Assembly (NCBI RefSeq): GCF_000414115.1
Contig: NZ_AOPZ01000159.1
Coordinates: forward strand, 1-48,663
DNA from: Streptomyces aurantiacus JA 4570
GTDB taxonomy: Bacteria; Actinomycetota; Actinomycetes; Streptomycetales; Streptomycetaceae
Length of the DNA: 48,663 bases
Direction: 5' to 3'
Positions 11,001 through 19,207 of this stretch are shown piece after piece. How positions within the stretch are numbered: the first letter of the stretch is position 1; every line of letters starts with the position of its first letter. The position numbers and the translations under genes are program-made. Under the pieces are notes generated by a model that did no database searches, was not told where the DNA came from, and saw nothing but the letters and a program-made list of their open reading frames with translations.

Positions 11001-14000
11001 GTGGGCCGTGTTCTGCGCCTCCGGCCGCGAGGGGGTGGTCTCCGTCCGCGTCGGCGTCGGCGTCGGCGTCGTCGGCGGCGGCGGCGTCGAGGACTCGTCC
11101 TGCGGGTCCGCCGCGCCGAGTGCGGCACGCATCCGCTCCGGGTACTCGTCGGCGAAGTGCTCGCTCAGTGCCCGGATGGTGCGGACCTCGAAGAACAGCG
11201 TCTTCGACAGGCCGCCGAAGGTGTCCTCCAAGTGGCGGGTGAGCTCCATCGCCATCATGGAGTCCATGCCGTAGAACTCCAACGGCGTGTCCGGGTCCAG
11301 GCGTTCGGGCTCGACCTCCAGCGCCGCGGCGAGCTGTCCGCGCAGGTACGGCAGCGCGCGCTCGGCCAGCGGTTCGTCGTCAGCCGGTGCGGCGGAGGTC
11401 GCTCCGGTCTCGGCGGGGAGGACGCGCGCGAGCAGGCCGGTCAGTTCCGCGCACACCCGGCCCTCGGTGTCGAGGAGAGTGATGTCCAGCTTCGCGGACG
11501 TGTCGCCGGGGCGGCTGCCGTCCTGGTACCTGATCCAGGCGTACGCCGTCTCCGGGGTGGCGGCCAGGACCTCCAGTTCCTGGAGGGCGAAGGGCAGCGC
11601 GGGGCGGGCGGGTCGCTCGCCGGGGCCGTCGTGCGCGCCCAGGCCGAGCCGGGGCCGTCGTGCGCGCCCAGGCCGAGACCGATGGTGGCCTGGAGGGCGC
11701 CGTCGAGGATGCTCGGGTGCAGGCCGTAGGCGCCGGTCGGCTCCGCCTCCCGGGGCAGGCGCAGTTCGGCGAGCGCCTGGGGGCGTCCGGCGGTGTCGGT
11801 GCCGACGGTCAGCTCCGTGAGGGAGCGGTGCGCCGGGCCGTACTCCATGCCCACCCGGTCGTACAGGTCGTAGATCCCGGCGCCGGGGAAGACGGTCCCG
11901 GCGCAGGCGGCACGCAGGTCCGCCAACGGAAGCACGGGATGTTCGGCGGGCACCCGGGAGGCATGCGCGCGGCCCTGGCCGGACAGCGTCGGCTCGCCGT
12001 CGGGTCCCACGGTGTGCAGCGTGTACGCGTAGGCGTCCGCGTCCGCCGGCTTCAGGTGCAGCCGCACCTCCAGGCCCGCCCGGTCGCAGACGGCGGGCCG
12101 CAGCCACACCACGTCGCTGAGGCGGACTCCCGCGCCCGCTCCCAGGGTGCGGGCGACGGCCTCGCGTGCCATTTCGAGGTGCGCGGCACCCGGCAGGACG
12201 CGCAGGCCGCGTACCTGGTGATCGTTGAGGAAGGGCTCGTCGCCGTCGAACACGGCGCGGTACGCGATCCCGGCGGCGTCGCCCCCGGTGTCCTGCGCGG
12301 GGCCGTGCAGCAGCGGGTGCGCGCCGTCCACGGACACCGCCGGGGCGGGCGCGGTGCCCGGGTTGGGGGCGCCGCTGCGTCCGGCCCAGTAGCTCTCGTC
12401 CGCGAACGGGTACGTCGGCAGGGCGATCCGCGAGGGCCGGGGCCCGGCCGCGTACAGCCGCGGCCAGTCGACGGGGTGACCCGTGACCCACAGGGCGAGC
12501 GCCTCGTCGTACTCCCCCGCGGCGCACCGGCGCGCGGTCTCGGCGAGCCGCCCGGCGTCCGGCGCGGCGGGGGCCGACGCGGCCGACCGGCGGGACACGG
12601 TCCCCCGGTGCCAGCCTTCGTGTGCGTCGGGGTCCGCCACGAACGAATCCAGCCTGCGCTCGAGTTCGGTCAGCGAGGCGACGCGGGTCGCGATCCGCTC
12701 CTCCATGGCGTCACGCCCCACCTGAAGCGTGAACGCGAGGTCGGCGAGGCGCTCCGCGCCCACCTGCCCGGCCTTCAGGTGGTCGCGCAACCCACGGGCC
12801 CGCGCGAGGAGTTGATCGGTGGTGCGCGCGGACAGCGTGATCAGCGCCGGGAGCGGCACGGGCGTACCGGCCGTCTCGTGCCGCGCGACGGTGTGCGCGT
12901 CGCCGTCCGAACCCATGGCTGTGAACTCCTCGTACTCCTCGATGACCACATGTGCGTTCACGCCGCCGAACCCGAAGGAGCTGACGCCGGCGCGGCGCGG
13001 GACCTCCCGGCCCGTGGCGTCGCGCGGTCGCTGCCAGGGCCGCCGCTCGCGGACGACCTCGAACGGGCCGTCCGCGAAGTCCAGGTAGGGATTGAGGTCG
13101 GCGCAGTGCAGGCTCTCGACCAGGGTGGCGTGCCGCATCTGGAGCAGCACCTTGATGACTCCGGCGACGCCCGCGGCGAGTTCGAGGTGCCCGATGTTGC
13201 TCTTGACGGAGCCGAGCCCACAGCGGGCCGGCGTGTCGGGCCGGTCGGGCGCCCCGGCGGTCTCCTCGTACAGCTCGCCGAACGCGCTCTTCAGGCCGTT
13301 CAGCTCGACGGGGTCGCCGAGTTCGGTGCCGGTGCCGTGCGCTTCCACGTAGGTGACGGTGCGCGGGTCCACGCCCGCGTCGCGATAGGCGTCCTTGAGG
13401 AGGTCCGCCTGGGCGCGCGGGTTGGGCGCGGTGAGGGAGTGGGCGCGGCCGCCGTGGTTGACGGCGGTGCCGCGGATGACGCCGAGGATCCGGTCACCGT
13501 CGCGCCGGGCCGCGCGCAGCGGCTTGAGCACGAGGACGCCGACGCCCTCACCGCGTACGTAGCCGTCGGCTCGCGCGGAGAACGTCTTGCAGCGGCCGTC
13601 TTCGCTGAGCATGCCCGCACGGCTGTAGCCGATGTGCAGCTCGGGGCTGACGATCGTGTTGACGCCGCCCACGAGGGCCAGGGAGCTGCGGCCGGAGCGC
13701 AGCAGCTCGACGCCGCGGTGCAGGGCGACGAGGGAGCTCGAACAGGCCGTCTCGACGGGCTCGCTGGGGCCGTGCAGATCGAGCAGGTAGCTGACGCGGT
13801 TGGGGCCGACGGAGCCGGAGACACCGGTCGCCGCGTATCCGTCCCCTCCCCCGGGTCCCTCGGACTGCCCCATGACGAGGGTGCCGTAGCCGCTGGGCGC
13901 GGTGCCTATCAGGACGGCGGTGTCGCTTCCGGCGAGGCTCGACGGCGCGTACCCGGCGTCCTCGAGGGCCTGCCAGGCGTGGGTGAGCAGCAGGCGCTGC

Positions 14001-17000
14001 TGCGGGTCCATGGTGCGTGCCTCGCGGGGCGAGATGCCGAAGAACAGCGGGTCGAAGCGGTCGACGCCGTCGAGGAACCCGCCCCACCGCACGGGCTTCC
14101 TGCCCTCGGGCACGCTCGGGTCCGCCGCGAGGGCACGCCAGTCCCAGCGGTCCTCGGGTATCTCCGTGATGCAGTCCCTGCCCGCGTACAGGTTGTCCCA
14201 GAAGGCGGACAGGTCGGGTGCCTGCGGGAAGCTTCCGCTCATGCCGACGACGGCGATGGGCTCGGCGCCTTCCGGCTCAGCGCCTTCCGGCTCGGCGCTC
14301 TTCGGCTCAGCGCCTTCCGGCTCGGCGTACGCGGCTTCCTCGTCCCGGACTTCACCGGCGGGCGCCGGGGTCGGCTCCGTGGCCGGTACCGGGATCGTCT
14401 CCGCCATGTCCGCTGTATCTGCCGTGTCCGCCGTGTCGGCCATCTCCGCCAGATGCGCCGACACGCTGTCCACGGTCCGGTGCTCGAAGAACACCGTGGG
14501 CGCCAGGCTCAGGCCGAACCGGCCGCCGAGGCGGTCGGCGAGAGCGGTCAGGCTGATGGAGTCGAAGCCGTACTCGCCGAACTCCCCGTCCCCGTCGATC
14601 TCTTCGGCCGGAACCTTCAGCTGCTCCGACACGGTGGCGATCACCGCCCGCCGGATCGCGTCGAGCCGGTCCGGCGTGGCGACGGCGGGCACCGGCGCCG
14701 GAGCGGACGCAGGGATGGGCGCCGGGGCGGGCGCAGGGACGGGCGCCGGAGCCTGCCCGGCGAGGTGGGCGGCCAGCCCGGAGACGGTGGTGTGCTCGAA
14801 GAACACGGTGGGCGCGAGGCTCAGCCCGTGGGCGTCGTTCAGCCGCTGCGTCAGCTCGGTCAGGCTGATCGAGTCGAAGCCGTACTCACCGAACTCCCCG
14901 TCCCCGTCGATCTCCTCGGCGGGAACCTTCAGCTGCTCGGAGACCGCGGCGACCAGCGTGCGCTCCCACGTGGAACGTGTCCCGGCCACGGCTGCCAGGG
15001 GCGGGGGCGGCGTCCGCGGGTCCGTCGTGAGCTGCGCGGACAGGCGGGTGCGCAGCAGCGCGGGGTCGCCGCAGAGCACGAGCCTGTGCCGCGGCCCACC
15101 GGCGACGGCGGAGGACAGGGCCCGCAGCCCGTCCTCGACTGCAAGCGGTGTCACGCCGATCCGGCGCAGCCGCTCCAGGGCCGCGTCGTCGACCCGCATG
15201 CCGCCGTCGGCCCACAGCGGCCAGCCCACCGACACGGCTCGACCGGCGCGCAGGCCGCGCGCGGCGAGGTCGGCGCGGTGGTCGACGTAGGCGTCGAGGA
15301 ACGCGTTGGCGGCGGCGTAGTCGCCCTGCCCCGCGCTGCCGAGCGCGGCCGCCGTGGAGGAGAAGACGACCAGGTGGTCCAGCGGCTGGCGGGCGGTGGC
15401 CTCGTCGAGGTTCACCAGGCCGCTGACCTTGGGCGCGAGAACGGAACGCAGGTCCGTGTCCGTCTTCGTGGCGAGGTACCCGTCGTGGAGCACGCCCGCG
15501 CAGTGGACGACGCCGCGCAGCGCGCCGTGCCGGGACACGACGTCCTCGACGAGCGCGTCCACGGCCCGCCGGTCGGTGACGTCGGTCTGCCGGTACTCGA
15601 CGGTGACGCCCGGAGAGGCGAGCGCGGCGAGGCGCGGCCGGACCGCGTCCGGAGCGGAGCGCCCGACGAGGACGACCGTCCCGGTGCGCAAGGTGCGGCA
15701 CAGGTCCCCGGCGACGAGCAGGCCGAGCCCGCCGCTGCCACCGGTGATCAGGTACACGCCCCCGTCCCGCCACGGCGGGGCGTCGGCCCCGGTCGCCGGG
15801 GACGCCGCCGCTTCGGTGAGCCGCCGGGCGTACGACTGCCCGCCCTGCCGCCGGACGTGCTGCTCGGTGCGGGCGGCACCCGCGCCGGCCTCGACGGCTT
15901 CGGCGAGCGCCGCGGCGGACCGGGGGTCGTTGGCGTCGAAGGGGTCGAGGTGTTCCAGGAGTTGGGTACGGAGCCACGGGTGCTCCAGCGTGGCGGTGCG
16001 CAGCAGTCCGGACACCCCGGTGAGGACCTGGGCGGCCGGTGCGCCGTGGCCCAGGACCACGATCTGTACGAGGCTGCCGCCCGGTACGTCGCCCGCGGCG
16101 ATCCTGGTGCGCAACTCCCCCAGCACGTCCGCCGTCAGGCGGGTGTACTCGGCGTCCAGCGGTCGGCCCGCGTCGGCGTCGAACGTGCGCAGCGCCGTGG
16201 TGTGGGGCAGCCGGGTGCGCAGCGCGTCCGCGGCCGCCGCGTCGGCGCCGGGGCCGACGAGCCACACCACCCGGTTCGCGGGTGCGGCGGCGGGCCCGTC
16301 GGGTGCGGTCAGGGGCGTCCAGCACGGCTCCAGGGTCAGCACGGCACCGGAGTCGGGCAGGTCGCCGCCCGGCCGCTCGGCGTGCTGTGCGGTGACGTCG
16401 GACGGGCTGTCGCCCACGGGCGAGCCGGACCCGGCGAGCCAGTAGGAGTCCCTGGCGAACGGGTACGTGGGCAAGGTGACGCGGGCCGGTCGGGGGTCGG
16501 AGGCGAACAGCGACTCGAACGCGACGGCCTCGCCCCGGGCGTACGCCTCGGCGAGGGTCCGCAGCCGCCCGGGGACGGTCACCTCTTGGCCCGCCCGGCC
16601 GTCCTGCCGTGCCGGTCGCTGCGGCTTCTGGTCGCCCGAGTACGCGGAGGGCGCGCTGCCGGTCTCCAGCCAGGTGCGCAGCCGTCGCGCTGTGTCGGCG
16701 GTGGTGTCCGCGACGAGCGCGAGGCGGTGACGGAAGTGCTTGCGGCCCCGGCCGAGGGTGTGGCTGACGTCGCGCGGGCTCAGGTCCGGGTGTGCTTCGA
16801 GGTGCGCGGCGAGCTGCCGCGCCCGGTCCCGGAGCTGCCCGGCCGTCCGGGCGGACAGGGCGATGAGGCGGGAGCCCTCGCGCTCGCCCGCCGCCGGCGC
16901 CGCGGGGGCTTCCGCGAGCACGATGTGGGCGTTCGTCCCGCTGTACCCGAAGGAGCTGACGGCGGCCAGGCGCGGCCGGTCCCCTCGACGCCAGTCACGC

Positions 17001-19207
17001 GCCCGGGTGTTGACGTAGAAGGGCGTGCCGTCCAGGTCGATGTGCTGATTGAGGCGCTCGTACTGCGCGGTCGGCGGCAGCGTCCCGTGTTCCAGGGCGA
17101 GGACGGCCTTGAGGGCGCCGGCCACTCCGGCGGCGCACGCGGTGTGACCGATGTTGCTCTTCACCGAGCCGATGGCGCAGTGGCCGCGGCGGTCGGTGCG
17201 CGCGGTGAAGCTGCCGACGAGGCCGTCGATCTCGACGGGGTCGCCCAGCGCGGTGCCGGTGCCGTGTGCCTCGACGAGCTCGATGTCACCGGGGTCGATG
17301 CCGAACTTGTCGTACACGTGCTCCTGGAGCCGGGTCTGCGCCTCGGCGCTGGGCGCGGTGATGCCGTTGGACCGGCCGTCCTGGTTCACGCCCCAGCCCT
17401 TGATGACGGCGTGGATCCGGTCGCCGTCCGCGGTCGCGTCCGCGAGCCGCTTCAGGAGCAGCACGCCCACGCCCTCGGCGGGCACGAACCCATTGGCGCG
17501 CTCGTCGAAGGCGTAGCAGCGCCCGTCCGGCGACAGGGCGCGCAGCTGGCTCATCGCCACGTGCACGCCGGGCCCGGGGATCACCCACACGCCGCCCGCG
17601 AGCGCGGTGTCGCTGTCGCCGAGGCAGAGGCTGTCGCATGCCTGGGCGATGGCGACGAGCGACGACGAGCAGGACGTGTCGATGGAGAGGCAGGGGCCCT
17701 TGAGATTCAGGGTGTAGGAGATGCGGCTGGCGAGGATGGCGCTGTTGGTGCCGAGGTTCTGGTGCGCGCTCAGCTCGGTCTCGTCGACCTTGCCGCCGTA
17801 TCCGTTCACGGAGCAGCCGACGAAGACTCCGCACCGGGTGCCGGAGAGGTCGTCGGGGTCGTACCCGGCCTCTTCGACGCACCGCCAGCTCTCCTGCAGC
17901 AGGACGCGCTGCTGCGGGTCCATGTACTCGGCCTCGCCGGGCGAGATGGAGAAGAAGAGCGGGTCGAAGCGGTCGGCGTCCTCCAGGACCCCCATCCACT
18001 TGCTGGCGGACTTTCCGGGTACGCCGGGCCGCTCGTCGTAGAACGTCTCCACGGGCCAGCGCGAGGGCGGCACCTCGGATATGCAGTCGCGGCCGTCCAG
18101 GATGTTGCGCCAGAACGCGTCCAGGTCCTGGGCCTTGGGAAACGCGCCGGACATGCCGATGACGGCGATGTCGACGAGCCCGGGAGCCCGCTCGGGGGCG
18201 GGCGCCTTGTCCTTGTCGAGGGCGGCGGCCTTGTCCTCGACGGGGGCGGGTGCCTTGGCTGCGTCGCGTACGGGTGCCTTGGCTGCGTCGGGAGCGGGCG
18301 AGCTGCCCGCGTCGGGGGCGACCGCGCCCTGCTCCTCCGCCAGATACCGCGCCAGGTCACCGATCGTCGGGTGCCCGTACACCGTCGTCGCGGACAGCGA
18401 GAGCCCCAGCCGGGTGTTCAGGGACCGGGTCCAGGTGACGCCCGAGATCGAGTCCAGGCCGAGCTCTACGAAAGGAGCGTCGTCGTCGAGTTCGGACTCG
18501 GCGAGCTCCAGTTCCTTGGCGAGGCTGGCGCGCAGCCACGCGGCGAGGGCGTCCTGTGTTCCGGGGTCCGGCTCGGCGGCGAGGTCCGGCTCCGCTCCGT
18601 GCGGCTCCGCGGCGGGGGCCAGCTCCACTGCGGGGGCCGGATCCGGTGTCGCCCCGTCGAGCAGTTCGGCGAGCCGGCCCGCGAGTTCGCCGACCGTGGG
18701 GTGGCTGTAGACCTGCGTCGCGGACAGCGAGAGCTGGAAGTGCGTGTTCAGCTTCCGCGTCCAGGTGACCCCGGTGATCGAGTCGAGGCCGAGCTCCACG
18801 AAGGGCACGTCGTCCTCGATGTCCGCCGCCACGAGTTCCAGCTCCGCCGCGAGGCTCTCGCGGAGGTACGCGGCGATGGCCGGCTGCCCGGGCGCGAAGA
18901 CGCCGCGGGCGGCCGAGGCCCCGGAGGGTGTGGCACTCATCTGTTCTCCCATGGCGCCCTCGATCAGGGCGGACAACGTACGGAAGGTGGGGTGACCGCA
19001 GACCTGGGCCACCGTGAGGGAAAGCCCGAGGGTCCGGTTGACCTCGTGCAGCCACTGGGCGCAGCCGAACGAATCGAGGCCCAGCTCGACGAGGGACGCG
19101 TCGTCACGGCTCGGAGCCAGGTCGGTTCCGATGACGCCGGCCAGCGTGTCGCGCAGGAACCGATGCAGGTCGCTTTTCGCGTGGATCTTAATACGTGCAA
19201 CGGGCAT
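4938..19207 (-). CDS. Gene C: trans-AT polyketide synthase with N-terminal triple ACP; frame broken by 29-bp duplication
   Basis: Starts at ATG 19207-19205 (TGATG overlap with gene B; GGAAGGGG about 10 nt upstream). Domains: ACP-ACP-ACP (Ser at ~46, 145, 255), KS (~345-765), KR (~960-1395), near-identical ACP-ACP (~1410-1590), KS (~1649-2093), DH (~2295-2600), ACP, KS (~2737-3168), KR (~3360-3815), ACP (~3833-3917), KS0 (~3973-4398), ACP (~4617-4690), C-terminal docking tail. The sequence falls into two overlapping open frames, 19207-11441 and 12527-4938. Removing one copy of the 29-bp tandem repeat at 11620-11677 joins them exactly within the DH and gives 14241 nt, a whole 4747 codons including the stop. 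No AT is present. Without repair the protein would stop in the DH and lose about 2100 residues. Stop TGA at 4940-4938 overlaps the GTG of gene D. Confidence 0.93.
4939..4941 (-). promoter_or_regulatory. Coupled GTG start of gene D
   Basis: GTGA overlap with the stop of gene C. AAGGAAG lies about 10 nt upstream. C-domain core text begins within 40 codons. Confidence 0.85.
5110..7260 (-). other. Non-elongating KS0-ACP ending gene C
   Basis: The KS keeps Cys (DGMCASSA, 6731-6758) and KSNLGHPEAASG, but the first His motif reads EAAANGSALGD (6310-6352): His is replaced by Ala and the HGTGT loop is rewritten. This should transfer without extending. The ACP has LGADSVMW (5222-5250). The unit hands the chain to the Ser-loading NRPS. 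Confidence 0.87.
7430..10968 (-). other. PKS module KS-KR-ACP
   Basis: KS with DTMCSSSL (10423-10452), EAHGTGT (10023-10046) and KSNIGHCESAAG. The KR has TGGTGALG (8449-8480), SSMTG and QADYAAGN, with a D95-type Asp (AVRDN). The ACP has YGMDSVLAM (7549-7578). A hydroxy unit is predicted. Confidence 0.87.
9232..9267 (-). repeat. 9-bp repeats encoding Asp/Ala in a post-KS linker
   Basis: Three perfect copies of tcatccgcg (9241-9267) plus one degenerate copy (9232-9240) encode DADDADDVD. The repeat is in frame and sits in the linker between KS and the YPFARERHW segment. Confidence 0.85.
11049..11088 (-). repeat. 6-bp repeats encoding a Pro/Thr linker
   Basis: Runs of gtcggc-type hexamers encode PPPPTTPTPTPT between an ACP and the next KS of gene C. 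In frame; an ordinary flexible linker. Confidence 0.8.
11120..14262 (-). other. PKS module KS-DH-ACP without KR
   Basis: KS with ETACSSSL (about 13722-13755), EAHGTGT and KSNIGHLELAAG, apparently elongating. The DH has DHQVRGLRVLPG (12186-12224) and HPSILDGALQ (11689-11721), both motifs complete; the frame lesion lies just after the second motif. The ACP has YGMDSMMA (11250-11275). There is no KR between KS and ACP to make a dehydration substrate. Confidence 0.85.
11620..11677 (-). repeat. Perfect 29-bp tandem duplication causing a frameshift in a DH
   Basis: Bases 11620-11648 and 11649-11677 are identical. 29 is not a multiple of three. On the minus strand the duplicated text encodes the end of GLGLGAHDGPG. 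In the upstream frame the protein then becomes a low-complexity Arg/Pro/Ser tail and stops at 11441. In the downstream frame the DH continues normally (RPALPFALQELEVLAATPE). Removing either copy restores one continuous frame. Confidence 0.95.
14259..14333 (-). repeat. 15-bp tandem repeats in an inter-domain linker
   Basis: Four units plus a partial fifth of a 15-bp repeat encode AEPEG-type pentapeptides before the KS at 14262. A nearby 9-bp repeat (about 14402-14443) encodes ADT repeats. Both keep the frame and act as flexible linkers. Confidence 0.85.
14440..18176 (-). other. PKS module KS-KR-ACP-ACP
   Basis: KS with DTSCSSSL (17650-17680), EAHGTGT and KSNIGHTACAAG. The KR has TGGSGGLG (15722-15755), SSTAA and QGDYAAAN, with a D95-type Asp (VLHDG). 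Two nearly identical ACPs (YGFDSISLT at 14855-14884 and 14543-14572) are separated by an Ala/Pro linker. This KS would receive the beta-branched chain. Confidence 0.87.
14549..14942 (-). repeat. Duplicated ACP core, about 312 bp apart
   Basis: Bases 14549-14630 and 14861-14942 differ at only a few positions. They encode EQLKVPAEEIDGDGEFGEYG and the following FDSISLT in both ACPs. The similarity extends less perfectly through the C-terminal halves (LSLAPTVFFEH in both). Confidence 0.9.
18320..19190 (-). other. Split module, second part: three tandem beta-branching ACPs
   Basis: Three ACPs in a row: LGLDSFGCAQW (19051-19083), LGLDSITGVTW (18761-18793) and LGLDSISGVTW (18431-18463). Each has Trp exactly six residues after the phosphopantetheine Ser, the known marker of ACPs recognised by the HMG-CoA-synthase beta-branching cassette. 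No other intact ACP in the window shows it. The second and third are closely similar, consistent with duplication. Confidence 0.88.
19205..19207 (-). promoter_or_regulatory. Coupled ATG start of gene C
   Basis: TGATG: the stop of gene B shares one base with this ATG. GGAAGGGG lies about 10 nt upstream, a good Shine-Dalgarno site inside the gene B coding sequence. Coupling would keep gene B and C products, which share one module, in similar amounts. Confidence 0.85.

Noticed and set aside
11620..11677. Programmed ribosomal frameshifting at the DH lesion
   Set aside because: A perfect 29-bp duplication explains the shift completely; I see no need for a recoding signal.
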